Positions 21,123 to 30,744 of a stretch of DNA of 64,000 nt are shown in pieces (within the stretch, counting starts at the first letter, position 1; each line of letters opens with the position of its first letter). The notes under the pieces were generated by a model. That model saw only the letters and a program-made list of their open reading frames with translations. It had not been told where the DNA came from and searched no databases. Origin of the DNA: Vagococcus proximus (GTDB lineage: Bacteria > Bacillota > Bacilli > Lactobacillales > Vagococcaceae); the NCBI RefSeq assembly GCF_029143285.1, contig NZ_JAPDSH010000002.1:361513-425512 (forward strand), read 5' to 3'. The position numbers and the translations under genes are program-made.

Positions 21123-21507
21123 GGATCCATTTCAAACTAGTAAAAATAAATCTTTTTTTAGATCGCTGCAACATGCTTTAAGAGGAATTAGAACGGCTTT
21201 TAAAGAAGAGCGTAATATGCGCTATCATGTCTTAGCAGGATTTGTTATACTAGTCTTAGCGTTAATCGTTCAACTTAAATTGAATGAGTGGTTGTGGTTA
21301 CTTCTTGTTATCTTCTTAGTCATAGCAATGGAGATACTAAATACACTTGTTGAAAATACTGTTGATTTAGTAACGGATTATCATTACCATCCGTTAGCTA
21401 AAAAAATTAAAGACATGGCGGCAGCCCTTGTCTTACTAACAGCATTCTTTGCACTGCTTGTTGGAGGAATTATTTTTATTCCGAAAGTGTTGCCATTACT
21501 AATTTAA
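21106..21507 (+). CDS. dgkA: Undecaprenol / diacylglycerol kinase DgkA
   Basis: A 133-aa integral membrane kinase. Gram-positive members mainly phosphorylate undecaprenol, supplying the lipid carrier for cell-wall synthesis. The family signature EILNTLVENTVD lies near residue 75, with about three membrane helices around it. I chose ATG 21106 because the upstream in-frame ATG at 21061 would add 15 residues translated from ybeY in another frame. The ribosome binding site is weak, consistent with coupling to ybeY. Confidence 0.9.
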   Translation: MAYQDKDPFQTSKNKSFFRSLQHALRGIRTAFKEERNMRYHVLAGFVILVLALIVQLKLNEWLWLLLVIFLVIAMEILNTLVENTVDLVTDYHYHPLAKKIKDMAAALVLLTAFFALLVGGIIFIPKVLPLLI

Positions 21508-21511
21508 CTAA

Positions 21512-21552
21512 CCAAACAAACAGTGCCAACATTGTCACTGTTTGTTTTTTAA
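21512..21552 (+). terminator. Terminator between dgkA and era
   Basis: Hairpin AAACAGTG / CACTGTTT with an internal loop of about 10 bases, followed by GTTTTTT. Confidence 0.8.
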
Positions 21553-21567
21553 GAAAGAGGAAACTAA

Positions 21568-22473
21568 ATGAGTTCAAACGAACATAAGTCAGGATTTGTG
21601 GCGATTATTGGTCGCCCAAACGTTGGAAAATCAACGTTATTAAACAGAATTGTGAAACAAAAAATTGCAATCATGAGTGATAAAGCTCAAACGACACGTA
21701 ACAAAATTCAAGGTGTCTACACGACAAATGATGCTCAAATCATCTTCATCGATACGCCAGGTATCCATAAACCGAAACATCGCTTAGGTGATTTCATGGT
21801 TGAAACAGCATATAGTGCGTTAAGAGAAGTGGATGCGACGTTATTTATGGTCAGCGCAGAGCAACCTCGTGGACGTGGGGATGATTTTATCATCGAACGT
21901 TTAAAGAAGAGTCAAGCACCTGTATACTTACTAATTAATAAAATTGATACAATCCACCCAGATAAATTATTACCAATCATTGAAGATTATAAAGAGCAGA
22001 TGGATTTTGCTGAAATTATCCCAATCTCAGCAACTGAAGGAAATAATGTGGATAACTTACTTTCTATTTTAGAAGCTAAGATGCCTGAAGGTCCTCAGTA
22101 CTATCCAGCAGATCAAGTAACGGATCACCCAGAATACTTTATCGCTTCAGAATTAATCCGTGAAAAAGTCTTACTTTTAACTCACGAAGAAGTACCTCAT
22201 TCAGTTGCTGTTGTAATTGAAGATATGAGTCGTGATGAAAATGATAAAATTCATATTCATGCTACTATCGTTGTTGAACGTTCTAGCCAAAAAGGAATCC
22301 TAATTGGTAAAGGCGGAAAAATGATGAAAGATATTGGGATCAAATCTCGTAAAGACATTGAAAACTTATTAGGGAATAAAGTTTATCTTGAACTTTGGGT
22401 TAAAGTTAAGAAAAACTGGCGTGATAAGCAAAGTTCATTACAAGATTACGGTTACCGTGATATGGACTATTAA
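21568..22473 (+). CDS. era: GTPase Era
   Basis: Essential GTPase that binds the 3' end of 16S rRNA during 30S assembly. The protein is 301 aa. The G1 motif GRPNVGKST is near residue 15, G3 [10 protein letters not shown] near 62 and NKID near 124. The C-terminal KH domain contains [11 protein letters not shown] near 250. A GAAAGAGGAAA ribosome binding site precedes the start. Confidence 0.97.
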   Translation: MSSNEHKSGFVAIIGRPNVGKSTLLNRIVKQKIAIMSDKAQTTRNKIQGVYTTNDAQIIFIDTPGIHKPKHRLGDFMVETAYSALREVDATLFMVSAEQPRGRGDDFIIERLKKSQAPVYLLINKIDTIHPDKLLPIIEDYKEQMDFAEIIPISATEGNNVDNLLSILEAKMPEGPQYYPADQVTDHPEYFIASELIREKVLLLTHEEVPHSVAVVIEDMSRDENDKIHIHATIVVERSSQKGILIGKGGKMMKDIGIKSRKDIENLLGNKVYLELWVKVKKNWRDKQSSLQDYGYRDMDY

Positions 22474-22477
22474 AAAG

Positions 22478-22514
22478 AGTAGGATTGATTTTATATCAAT
22501 CCTCTTTTTTGTTT
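22478..22514 (+). terminator. Terminator after era
   Basis: Hairpin AGGATTGAT / ATCAATCCT with a short loop followed by CTTTTTT. Confidence 0.88.
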
Positions 22515-22536
22515 AAAAAAGGAAAGGAGCAACGTG

Positions 22537-23337
22537 ATGACACTAAGAAGCGAAACCAAAGGGATGATATTATTTACAAAGGATCACCGAGAAAAAGACA
22601 AATTAGTTAAAATCTTTACTGAAAAACACGGTAAGATTATGTTTTTTGTCAGAGGGGCACGTGGTAGAAATAGTAGCGTTGCTCCAGCTATCCTACCATT
22701 TACAGAAGCGACCTATATTGCCGATATTAACAGTGACGGTCTTTCTTTTTTGAAGGATTACAAAGAACTAGAGAATTTTAAATTGATACAACAAGATATT
22801 TTTGTCAGTGCCTATGCCACATATATCTTGAACTTAGTAGATGTTGCGATAGAAGACCAAACCTATGATCCAGCCCTATATGGGTTTACCAAACAAGCGC
22901 TGATGTATTTAAATAAAGGGTTAGATGCTGAAATCATTACGAATATTTTTGAGTTACAATTGCTCTCTCGTTTTGGATATGATTTTGAATGGAAAGGCTG
23001 TAGCATCTGTGGAGAGACACATGGACGTTTTGATTTTTCTTCTCAGTATTCAGGTGTCTTATGTGAGCGTCATTGGGAGATGGACCAAAGGCGTTACCAT
23101 GCTGATCCAAAGGCGATTCATTTCATGCGTCTGTTCGCTAGTATCACGTTAGATCAAATTGAAAGTATTGCATTAAAAGATGAAACTAAACTAGCCATTA
23201 GGCAAACGGTCGATTTGTTATACGATGAATTTACAGGTGTAAGATTAAAAAGCAAAAAATTTATTGATGAAATGAAATCTTGGGAAGGCATGCTAAAACC
23301 CTTACCATCAAAAGAAAAAGAAGTTGACAACGACTAG
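22537..23337 (+). CDS. recO: DNA repair protein RecO
   Basis: RecO works with RecR/RecF to load RecA on SSB-coated DNA. The protein is 266 aa, with an N-terminal OB fold (TKGMILFTKDHREKDKLVKIFTE), a helical domain and a four-residue zinc site (CSICG near 151 and VLCERH near 172). I chose ATG 22537, which is spaced 7 bases from AAAGGAG; GTG 22534 is only 4 bases away. The promoter for the next transcript overlaps its 3' end. Confidence 0.94.
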   Translation: MTLRSETKGMILFTKDHREKDKLVKIFTEKHGKIMFFVRGARGRNSSVAPAILPFTEATYIADINSDGLSFLKDYKELENFKLIQQDIFVSAYATYILNLVDVAIEDQTYDPALYGFTKQALMYLNKGLDAEIITNIFELQLLSRFGYDFEWKGCSICGETHGRFDFSSQYSGVLCERHWEMDQRRYHADPKAIHFMRLFASITLDQIESIALKDETKLAIRQTVDLLYDEFTGVRLKSKKFIDEMKSWEGMLKPLPSKEKEVDND

Positions 23338-23353
23338 GGTTTAACGCTATTAT
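23324..23353 (+). promoter_or_regulatory. Promoter of the glyQS T-box transcript
   Basis: TTGACA (23324-23329) inside the end of recO, 18-bp spacer, TATTAT (23348-23353). Confidence 0.8.
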
Positions 23354-23369
23354 TAAAAGGAATTAAATA

Positions 23370-23577
23370 GTTACGTTGAAAGAGAAAAGTAGCGACATCA
23401 AGTTTAGTAAAGCGAGGTTGGGAGAGTGAAAGCCAACTTAAACAGATGAGTGAAGAGGCGCTCTGGAGTAACACCAAACGAAGCTGCTGATAGTCATATC
23501 AGAAGTAGGGTGGAACCGCGATTAGTCGTCCCTATGTGTATTCTGGAAACAGGTACTCATAGGGGCTTTTTTGTTGT
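23370..23577 (+). promoter_or_regulatory. T-box riboswitch controlling glyQS
   Basis: Leader RNA that reads the charging state of tRNA-Gly. The T-box AGGGTGGAACCGCG is at 23507-23520, whose TGGAA pairs with the free acceptor end of tRNA. It is followed by a terminator hairpin with a CCCTATG / CATAGGG stem and T run (about 23527-23575). A stem I AGTA bulge is seen near 23389. The glycine specifier is not certain; GGC at 23457-23459 is a candidate. High uncharged tRNA-Gly would allow read-through into glyQ. Confidence 0.92.
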
Positions 23578-23609
23578 TTTAAAGTAGAAAAACTAAAGGA
23601 GAAATTAAG

Positions 23610-24512
23610 ATGAAGAAAAAATTAACCGTTCAAGAAATGATCTTAACGTTACAAAAATTCTGGTCTGAACAAGGCTGTATGTTAATGCAAGCATACGATA
23701 CTGAAAAAGGAGCAGGGACAATGAGTCCTTATACGTTCCTACGTGCAATCGGACCTGAGCCTTGGAATGCCGCTTATGTTGAACCGTCACGTCGTCCTGA
23801 TGATGGCCGTTATGGTGAAAACCCAAACCGTTTATTCCAACATCACCAATTCCAAGTGGTTATGAAACCTTCACCAACTAATATCCAAGAATTATACTTA
23901 CAAAGTTTAGAATTAATCGGAATTAACCCATTAGAGCATGACATCCGTTTTGTTGAAGATAACTGGGAAAACCCATCAATGGGCTGTGCTGGTTTAGGAT
24001 GGGAAGTATGGTTAGACGGTATGGAAATTACTCAATTCACTTATTTCCAACAAGTGGGTGGATTAGAATGTAGCCCTGTTACAAGTGAAATTACATTCGG
24101 TATTGAGCGTTTAGCGTCATACGTTCAAGAAGTGGAAAGTGTTTATGATTTAGAGTGGACACACGGTGTTAAATACGGCGAAATCTTTATTCAACCTGAG
24201 TATGAGCATTCAAAATATGCCTTTGAAGTAAGCGATCAAGAAATGCTATTTGATTTATTTGAAAAGTACCAAGCAGAAGCTGAAAAATGTATTGCTGAAG
24301 GGTTAGTGCATCCAGCCTATGACTACGTTTTAAAATGTAGCCATGCCTTCAACTTATTAGATGCTCGTGGTGCTGTGTCGGTAACTGAGCGTGCAGGTTT
24401 CTTATCACGTATCCGTAAAATGGCGCGTGAATTAGCCAAAACGTTTGTTGCAGAGCGTGAAAAATTAGGCTTCCCATTATTAAATAAAGACACAAACAAG
24501 GAGGACAAATAA
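23610..24512 (+). CDS. glyQ: Glycyl-tRNA synthetase alpha subunit
   Basis: Alpha subunit of the bacterial alpha2-beta2 GlyRS, with the catalytic core for glycine activation. The protein is 300 aa, starting with [21 protein letters not shown] and containing [16 protein letters not shown] and [17 protein letters not shown] ([20 protein letters not shown]). It is encoded 2 bases before glyS, under T-box control. Confidence 0.97.
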   Translation: MKKKLTVQEMILTLQKFWSEQGCMLMQAYDTEKGAGTMSPYTFLRAIGPEPWNAAYVEPSRRPDDGRYGENPNRLFQHHQFQVVMKPSPTNIQELYLQSLELIGINPLEHDIRFVEDNWENPSMGCAGLGWEVWLDGMEITQFTYFQQVGGLECSPVTSEITFGIERLASYVQEVESVYDLEWTHGVKYGEIFIQPEYEHSKYAFEVSDQEMLFDLFEKYQAEAEKCIAEGLVHPAYDYVLKCSHAFNLLDARGAVSVTERAGFLSRIRKMARELAKTFVAEREKLGFPLLNKDTNKEDK

Positions 24513-24513
24513 G

Positions 24514-26601
24514 ATGGCTCAAAATTTCCTATTAGAAATCGGTTTAGAAGAAATGCCCGCTCATGTGGTCTCACCAAGTGTGGTTCAATTAAAAGATAAG
24601 ACAGCAGCATTTTTAAAAGATAATCGTTTAGACTTTGAGTCTATCGAAACATTCTCAACACCTCGTCGTTTAGGCGTACGTGTTAATGGCTTAGCTGAAA
24701 AACAAGCAGATATCGAAGAAGAAGCAAAAGGACCTGCTAAAAAAATCGCATTAGACGATGAAGGCAATTGGTCAAAAGCAGCTCAAGGATTTGTACGTGG
24801 ACAAGGGATGACACCAGACGATATCTTCTTCAAAGAAATCAAAGGTGTAGAGTACGTTCATATTAATAAATTTATTCCAGGTAAAGAAGCAAAAGACGTT
24901 TTAGCTGACATGCCGTCTGTTATTAAAAGCATCAATTTCCCAGTTAGCATGCACTGGGGTAGTTATGATTTCAAATACATTCGTCCAATTCATTGGCTAG
25001 TGGCATTGTTTGGAGAAGAAGTAGTCCCATTTGAATTACTAGATATCCAAACAGATCGTACATCACGTGGACACCGTTTCTTAGGTCAAGAAGCGTCAAT
25101 TACAAGTGCTGATACGTACGAAGAAGACTTACGTACGCAATCGGTAATTGTTAACAGCCAAGAACGCCAAGACTTAATCGTGGCACAGATGGAAGCTTTA
25201 TCTGTGGAAAATAATTTTAAAGTTATTGTTGACGATGAGTTATTAGAAGAAGTGACGAACCTTGTGGAATATCCAACAGCGTTTGTGGGTAACTTTGATA
25301 AAAAATACCTAGAAATTCCTGAAGAAGTCTTAATTACATCAATGAAAGAACATCAACGTTATTTCTACGTAACAGACGAAGCGGGTCAATTAATGCCTCA
25401 TTTCGTATCAGTTCGTAATGGTAATGATGCTCATATCGAAAATGTTATTAAAGGAAATGAAAAAGTATTACTTGCTCGTCTTGAAGATGCTGAATTCTTC
25501 TTCCGTGACGATAAAGAATTAACAATTGCTGAATGTGTTGAAAAACTGAAAAACGTAACATTCCATGAAAAAATTGGGTCAACATATGAAAAAATGCAAC
25601 GCACAGGGGCAGTCGCTCAAATTTTAGGTCAAAAACTAGGATTATCAGCAGACGATTTAGCATTATTACAACGTGCTTCAGAAATTTATAAATTTGATTT
25701 AATGACTAACATGGTCGGTGAATTCCCTGAATTACAAGGGATTATGGGTGAAAAATATGCGTTAATGCAAGGTGAAAACCCAGCAGTTGCAAAAGCAATT
25801 AAAGAACATTACATGCCAACATCAAGTGAAGGTGACTTACCAGAATCTGAATTAGGTGCTATCTTAGCTGTTGCGGATAAACTAGATTCAGTGATGAGCT
25901 TCTTCAATGCTGATATGGTGCCAAGTGGCTCAAACGACCCTTATGGTTTACGTCGCCAAACATACGGTATTGTCCGTATTGTTGCGGACCGTGAGTGGGA
26001 TTTACCGCTTATCGAGCTATACCGTGATATTTTAGAAACAATTAATAAAGACTCAGCCAAATACGGGGTAACATTATCTGCAGATGTGGATAGCATTTTA
26101 GACTTCATTAAAGCACGTATGAAACAATTCTTATCAACAAAAGAAATTCGTCATGATATTATTGAAGCTGTTATTAACACAGATGAAGCAAACTTAACAA
26201 CTATGTCAGAAGCGGCTCACGTCTTAAAAGCGAGCCAATCAAATGATGATTTCAAGCCATCTATTGAGGCTCTAACACGTGTCATGAACTTGGCTAAAAA
26301 AGGTCATGAGTTACTTGAAAAAGGTATCCATGAAGAGGTAGAACCTAAGTTATTTGAAAATGAAGCTGAGAAGAACTTACATACAGCTGTTGCTGATTTA
26401 GAATCAAAAGCAATGGACCGTACATTATCAGAGAATTACGATGCGCTTAAAGCATTACAACCTTTAATCGATGCTTACTTCGATGAAACAATGGTAATGG
26501 CAGAAGATGATTCTGTTAAAGCAAATCGTCTACGTCAATTGAATAAAATTGCTAAGATTGCTAAATCAATTGCAAGCTTAGATTTACTTGTTATTAAATA
26601 A
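24514..26601 (+). CDS. glyS: Glycyl-tRNA synthetase beta subunit
   Basis: Beta subunit of GlyRS, needed for tRNA-Gly recognition and aminoacylation. The protein is 695 aa, starting [15 protein letters not shown] and containing [35 protein letters not shown] split around residue 150 and GVVRIV-like [16 protein letters not shown]. It is translated with glyQ (1-base gap, AAGGAGGACAAATAAG ribosome binding site) and followed by a terminator. Confidence 0.97.
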   Translation: MAQNFLLEIGLEEMPAHVVSPSVVQLKDKTAAFLKDNRLDFESIETFSTPRRLGVRVNGLAEKQADIEEEAKGPAKKIALDDEGNWSKAAQGFVRGQGMTPDDIFFKEIKGVEYVHINKFIPGKEAKDVLADMPSVIKSINFPVSMHWGSYDFKYIRPIHWLVALFGEEVVPFELLDIQTDRTSRGHRFLGQEASITSADTYEEDLRTQSVIVNSQERQDLIVAQMEALSVENNFKVIVDDELLEEVTNLVEYPTAFVGNFDKKYLEIPEEVLITSMKEHQRYFYVTDEAGQLMPHFVSVRNGNDAHIENVIKGNEKVLLARLEDAEFFFRDDKELTIAECVEKLKNVTFHEKIGSTYEKMQRTGAVAQILGQKLGLSADDLALLQRASEIYKFDLMTNMVGEFPELQGIMGEKYALMQGENPAVAKAIKEHYMPTSSEGDLPESELGAILAVADKLDSVMSFFNADMVPSGSNDPYGLRRQTYGIVRIVADREWDLPLIELYRDILETINKDSAKYGVTLSADVDSILDFIKARMKQFLSTKEIRHDIIEAVINTDEANLTTMSEAAHVLKASQSNDDFKPSIEALTRVMNLAKKGHELLEKGIHEEVEPKLFENEAEKNLHTAVADLESKAMDRTLSENYDALKALQPLIDAYFDETMVMAEDDSVKANRLRQLNKIAKIAKSIASLDLLVIK

Positions 26602-26605
26602 TAAA

Positions 26606-26640
26606 TGAAACTCCGCATCTTAATTGATGCGGAGTTTTTA
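26606..26640 (+). terminator. Terminator of glyQS
   Basis: Hairpin AAACTCCGCATC / GATGCGGAGTTT with TTAATT loop and following T-rich tail. Confidence 0.92.
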
Positions 26641-26806
26641 GTATAAGTAGGCTGTTATTTTAATGAGGGGTATTTGTTTAAAAGCTTATTATTACGCATT
26701 CTGTTAGCGGTTTAATAAGAAAAAATTAAATAGTTTTCATTAGGAGCCTATGGTATAGTCGAGGTATAATTAGGCGATAAAAGTGGAGAGGAAAAGGGGC
26801 GATGGT

Positions 26807-28336
26807 ATGAATTATTTTAAACGAGCGATAGCGAGTGTTACGAGAAAAAAGGGGAAGTCTTTAATTTTATTTGCAGTTATTTTTATTTTAGGAAATGTAA
26901 TCGCAGGTGCTATCTCAATTCAGCAAGCGACACAAAATGTTGAAAAAAATATTAAGAAACAATTAGGTGGGACTGCGACAGTAGGGATAAATTCAAAAGA
27001 GTTTGAGAAATTTTGGAATGAGCACCCTGATGATGAAAAAGGACCAGGAAATAAAGAATTGACATTGGACAAGATTAAAGAGATTGGGTCACTACCTTAT
27101 GTTAAATATTATGACTACAATATAACAGGTGGGGCGCAAACTAAAGAGTTAAAGATGTATCAAAAGCATGAAGAGGAAGAGATGCAGAGCCAAGATGGCC
27201 TAACTGAATTTTTTTCATATAAAGGTGTCAATTATCCTAAAGTAATGGATATTGAAGAGAAGAAAGTTGAACTAACCGATGGTCGAGTTTTTACAGAAGA
27301 GGAAATTGCGAGTGGAAAACCTGTCGCGATTATTTCGAAACAAATGGCTAAGAAAAATAATCTAAAAGTTGGTGATAAGCTTGTAGTAGATTCCTCATCA
27401 CCAAATTATATGGATTCGGAAGCGATGGATGATGAAAAGAATAAGCCAGAGTTATTCACACAAAAACAAGTGTTTGACATTATTGGGTTATTTTCACCGA
27501 TTATTAATGATAAAAAAGATAAAAAAAGAAATGATGTAGTAGAGAACATGGTAGAAAACTTATACAATTTAATTTATGCTCCGAATGACGTCATTAAAAA
27601 AAATAATAAAGCATTTGAAGAAGGAATGTATAAGAAATTCCCTTCTTATAAAAAAGAGATGGAAGAGATGTTAAAAGGGGAGCAACCTTCGGAACCATTG
27701 ACACCTTATTTTGTTCTTAAAACACCAGAAGATGCTGAGGCGTTTAAACAAGATGCCACAGCGTTACTACCTGATAAATACAGTAAATTAATCATGTCGA
27801 CAGACCAATACGATTCTATCGCAGGTCCTGTTAAAAATATGTCGAAGATTGCTAAATACGTGATTTATGTATCAGTAGGTGCAACTCTGCTGATTATTTC
27901 ATTGGTTGTCTTGTTGTTCTTACGTGACCGTAAGCATGAATTAGGGATTTATATTTCTTTGGGTGAGAAACGTACAAAAGTAATCGGTCAAATCGTGATA
28001 GAGGTAGTTATGATTGCATTTGTTGCGATTACATTATCTGTCTTTACAGGAAATGTTTTAGCTAAGAATGTATCTGGCTCACTTATTTCAACTCAAATGA
28101 AAGCACAAGAAGATAAGAATAATGATATGGGTATGATGAATGAAGATGATTGGGAATTAGCAGAGTTGACGGGTAATTCAGTTGATGCAACTGATGTTAA
28201 AGAATCGTATGAAGTCTCATTATCAGCAAAATATATCGGTGTATTCTATGTGGTGGGGTTACTGACTGTTTTACTTTCAACGGTGATACCTTTGATTTAT
28301 ATTTTACGACTAAATCCTAAGAAAATAATGATGTAA
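26807..28336 (+). CDS. FtsX-like ABC transporter permease
   Basis: A 509-aa permease. An N-terminal helix (about residues 20-40) is followed by a large hydrophilic MacB-like extracellular domain (about 45-340). Three C-terminal helices (about 350-375, 395-420, 480-502) fit the FtsX/MacB architecture. Such transporters act as mechanotransmission or lipid/peptide-related systems rather than classical importers. I chose ATG 26807, with GAAAAGGGGC 7 bases upstream, over GTG 26783. The next genes encode its ATPase (13-base gap) and a PASTA protein, probably one operon. The substrate cannot be inferred. Confidence 0.87.
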   Translation: MNYFKRAIASVTRKKGKSLILFAVIFILGNVIAGAISIQQATQNVEKNIKKQLGGTATVGINSKEFEKFWNEHPDDEKGPGNKELTLDKIKEIGSLPYVKYYDYNITGGAQTKELKMYQKHEEEEMQSQDGLTEFFSYKGVNYPKVMDIEEKKVELTDGRVFTEEEIASGKPVAIISKQMAKKNNLKVGDKLVVDSSSPNYMDSEAMDDEKNKPELFTQKQVFDIIGLFSPIINDKKDKKRNDVVENMVENLYNLIYAPNDVIKKNNKAFEEGMYKKFPSYKKEMEEMLKGEQPSEPLTPYFVLKTPEDAEAFKQDATALLPDKYSKLIMSTDQYDSIAGPVKNMSKIAKYVIYVSVGATLLIISLVVLLFLRDRKHELGIYISLGEKRTKVIGQIVIEVVMIAFVAITLSVFTGNVLAKNVSGSLISTQMKAQEDKNNDMGMMNEDDWELAELTGNSVDATDVKESYEVSLSAKYIGVFYVVGLLTVLLSTVIPLIYILRLNPKKIMM

Positions 28337-28349
28337 GGGGGGACTTAAG

Positions 28350-29024
28350 ATGGCAATATTAGAAACTAAAAATGTGAGTTATTTTTACCAAGATGGCGAT
28401 CAACGTCGCTTTATTTTAAAAGATACAACAGTTGGATTTGAAAAGGGTAAATTTTACACGATATTAGGGCAATCAGGCTCTGGTAAAACAACCTTTTTAT
28501 CATTAATTAGTGCACTTGATGAACCTAAGGAAGGAGAAATTCTTTTCGAGGGGAATGATATCAAACAAATTGGTTATGAGAACTTTAGACGTAATAAAAT
28601 CGGAATAATTTTCCAAAGTTACAATCTTATTCCCTACTTAACCGCGGTTGAGAATGTGATGGTTCCTATGTCGATTACAGAAAATAAGTTGCCAGAAAAC
28701 CCAGAAGTAGTAGCCTATAATTTATTAGATTATATTGGAATTGTTTTAACAAAAGCGAATCGACCAGTTAACAAACTTTCTGGTGGAGAGCAACAACGTG
28801 TTGCGATTGCAAGGGCACTTGCAACAAATGTGGATGTTATATTAGCAGATGAGCCAACCGGAAATTTAGATGAAGAGATGGAGCTAGAAATTGTTGATAT
28901 TTTTAAAACTTTAGCACATGAACATAATAAATGTGTCATTGTAGTAACTCATTCTAATGAAATAGCAGCGATGTCAGATGAAACATTGTATCTTAAAAAA
29001 GGGATGTTGAGTAAATATGAGTGA
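28350..29024 (+). CDS. ABC transporter ATPase, MacB/LolD type
   Basis: A 224-aa ATPase partner of the preceding FtsX-like permease. Walker A GQSGSGKTT lies near residues 39-47, the Q-loop in IFQSYNLIPYL near 89, the signature LSGGEQQR near 141 and Walker B VILADEPTGNLD near 163. The family arrangement (ENVMVPM after the Q-loop) is typical of FtsX/MacB-type ATPases. Its last 8 bases overlap the PASTA gene, indicating coupled translation. Confidence 0.94.
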   Translation: MAILETKNVSYFYQDGDQRRFILKDTTVGFEKGKFYTILGQSGSGKTTFLSLISALDEPKEGEILFEGNDIKQIGYENFRRNKIGIIFQSYNLIPYLTAVENVMVPMSITENKLPENPEVVAYNLLDYIGIVLTKANRPVNKLSGGEQQRVAIARALATNVDVILADEPTGNLDEEMELEIVDIFKTLAHEHNKCVIVVTHSNEIAAMSDETLYLKKGMLSKYE

Positions 29025-30516
29025 TTTTTTATCTAATTTTGACCAAAATAATTATGGTAAAACCATAGCTAAAAAAGAAAAAAAAGAACCGCTAAAAAAA
29101 GAAGAGTTAGAAGAAGTTGTTGATTCAGAATCAATTCAAGATGAGGAAGCACTAAAAAGAGAAATCGAACGTAAATTAATAGAAGAATTTGAACCTGAAG
29201 ATAAACCAATAATAGAACCAAGAGAAAAGCGTGTATCTGATAAAGAGAAGGTCAATAAGAGTGGTGGTTCTAGAAAAGTTAAATCAAAAAAAGAGGAACC
29301 GGTAATAAGTTCTTCCTCAGGAGAAGAAGTTGAGATTGATCCCACATATAAAAAGAAAAAACAGAAGCAGTTAATTGTAGGGGCAATTATTGGTATAGTA
29401 TCAGGTGGGATCATCGCTTGGGGCTGGTACAGTTATAGTCATGTAGACGTTCCTAATTTTAAAAATAAGCCAATTTCTGAGGCTAGAACGTGGGGAAGTG
29501 ATAACAATGTCCCTATAACTGTTGAAACTGAATTTAATGTATCTAAAGAAGCAAATACTATTTTAAAACAAAAGCCACAACCTGCCAGTAAACTTAAGAA
29601 AAAAGAACCACTGACTGTGATTGCAAGTAAAGGGCCAGATCCTGATGAAACCCTGCCTTTGCCGGACTTTAGCACACTTTCTAAAAAAGCAGCAGAGGAA
29701 TGGGTTACTAAAAACAAGGCAGATAATTTGTCGATTTTAGAGGATTACAGTAATAAAGTAAAAGATAAAGAGTTTATCAAATTAGAAATAAAAGATAAGG
29801 ACGTTACAAATAAAACATATAAACGTTCGGATCAAGCGATTGTAACGTATTCTAAAGGCAAAGAAGTATTTGAAAAAGACATCACAGTCCCTGACTTCAA
29901 AGGAAAATCTAAAGAGGTAGTGGAAGAGTGGGTCAAAAAAAATGAGCTGGAAGCAACCTATGAAAAAAGCGACTCAGACAAGATTGACGAAGGCCTAGTC
30001 ATTTCGCAATCACATGAGAAAAATCAGAAAATAGCGAAACACTCACCATTTAAAGTGGTTATTTCTGAAGGGAAATCAGTAATGATTCCAAACTTCTCTG
30101 AGTACACGATGGAATCAGCAACGAGTGTAGAAGGCTTGGAAGTAACTGTGAAACAAATTTTTTCAGGATCAGTTCCATACGGTAATTTGATTTCGCAATC
30201 AATAGAAGCGGGAACTAAGCTAAAAACGAAAGAACAACCTAGAGTAACTGTAACGTATTCAAATGGTCGTCCTTATTTAAGATCATACTTCGGTCAACTA
30301 GAGGGCGACTTGGAGAAAGCTTTTTATGAGGATTATCAATCAAAAGGTGCGGCAATTTATTATCAAACGTATGAAAAAAATTCAACTGAAGAAAAAGGAA
30401 CAGTGGTTGAAATGAGTGCTTATAATCAGTATGTCCCAATGGAATATACTGTTAAAATTGGAATAAGCAATGGGAAAAAAGCACCTAAACCCGCAAAGAA
30501 AATTGAAAAAGAATAG
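29017..30516 (+). CDS. Membrane-anchored protein with PASTA-like repeats
   Basis: A 499-aa protein with a highly charged, probably cytoplasmic N-terminal region (residues 1-120, Lys/Glu-rich), one membrane helix (about 123-143) and an extracellular part. That part is built from about four PASTA-like repeats (starting at VPNFKNKPISEA, LPDFSTLSKKAAEEW, VPDFKGKSKEVVEEW and IPNFSEYTMESA). PASTA domains bind peptidoglycan fragments or lipid II and usually belong to Ser/Thr kinases or PBPs. Here there is no kinase domain. Overlap with the ATPase gene suggests it works with the FtsX-like transporter at the cell envelope. Confidence 0.85.
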   Translation: MSDFLSNFDQNNYGKTIAKKEKKEPLKKEELEEVVDSESIQDEEALKREIERKLIEEFEPEDKPIIEPREKRVSDKEKVNKSGGSRKVKSKKEEPVISSSSGEEVEIDPTYKKKKQKQLIVGAIIGIVSGGIIAWGWYSYSHVDVPNFKNKPISEARTWGSDNNVPITVETEFNVSKEANTILKQKPQPASKLKKKEPLTVIASKGPDPDETLPLPDFSTLSKKAAEEWVTKNKADNLSILEDYSNKVKDKEFIKLEIKDKDVTNKTYKRSDQAIVTYSKGKEVFEKDITVPDFKGKSKEVVEEWVKKNELEATYEKSDSDKIDEGLVISQSHEKNQKIAKHSPFKVVISEGKSVMIPNFSEYTMESATSVEGLEVTVKQIFSGSVPYGNLISQSIEAGTKLKTKEQPRVTVTYSNGRPYLRSYFGQLEGDLEKAFYEDYQSKGAAIYYQTYEKNSTEEKGTVVEMSAYNQYVPMEYTVKIGISNGKKAPKPAKKIEKE

Positions 30517-30547
30517 GCATATGTTGTCAAAAATAAAGTAAAAGAAA

Positions 30548-30584
30548 TGAGAGCTAACGGGAGTATAGTTAGCTTTCATTTTTT
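30548..30584 (+). terminator. Terminator after the PASTA gene
   Basis: Hairpin GAGCTAAC / GTTAGCTTTC with a 9-base loop and T-rich tail. Confidence 0.85.
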
Positions 30585-30618
30585 TGTAAAAAAAGCGTTT
30601 TAATCAGAGACCTAGCAA

Positions 30619-30646
30619 TTGCTATACAAGGGAAGTGTGCTATAAT
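30619..30646 (+). promoter_or_regulatory. Promoter of dnaG-rpoD
   Basis: TTGCTA (30619-30624), 16-bp spacer, TATAAT (30641-30646) with an extended TG-C immediately upstream (30638-30640). The predicted start near 30653 leaves a 5' leader of about 90 bases. Confidence 0.85.
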
Positions 30647-30673
30647 AGAATATGAATATTTATGGACATTTCC

Positions 30674-30710
30674 AAGGGTCGTGTCGAACGTTTCGTTCGG
30701 TACGACCTTT
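30674..30710 (+). promoter_or_regulatory. Long hairpin in the dnaG leader
   Basis: A 17-bp stem (arms 30674-30690 and 30694-30710, including three G-T pairs) with a TTT loop. It lies in the untranslated leader between the dnaG promoter and ribosome binding site. No T run follows, so it is not a terminator. It may affect mRNA stability or be a protein-binding element; function unknown. Confidence 0.6.
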
Positions 30711-30744
30711 GATACCTGTAACCATAATAAGTGAGGTGAGAACA

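Noticed and set aside
23338..23609. tRNA gene in the leader before glyQ
   Set aside because: The tRNA-like structure is explained by a T-box riboswitch with the AGGGTGGAACCGCG element and a terminator.
30652..30744. N-terminal extension of dnaG
   Set aside because: It begins at the predicted transcription start, runs through the leader hairpin and has no primase similarity; MAQRIPQEML at 30745 has a good ribosome binding site.
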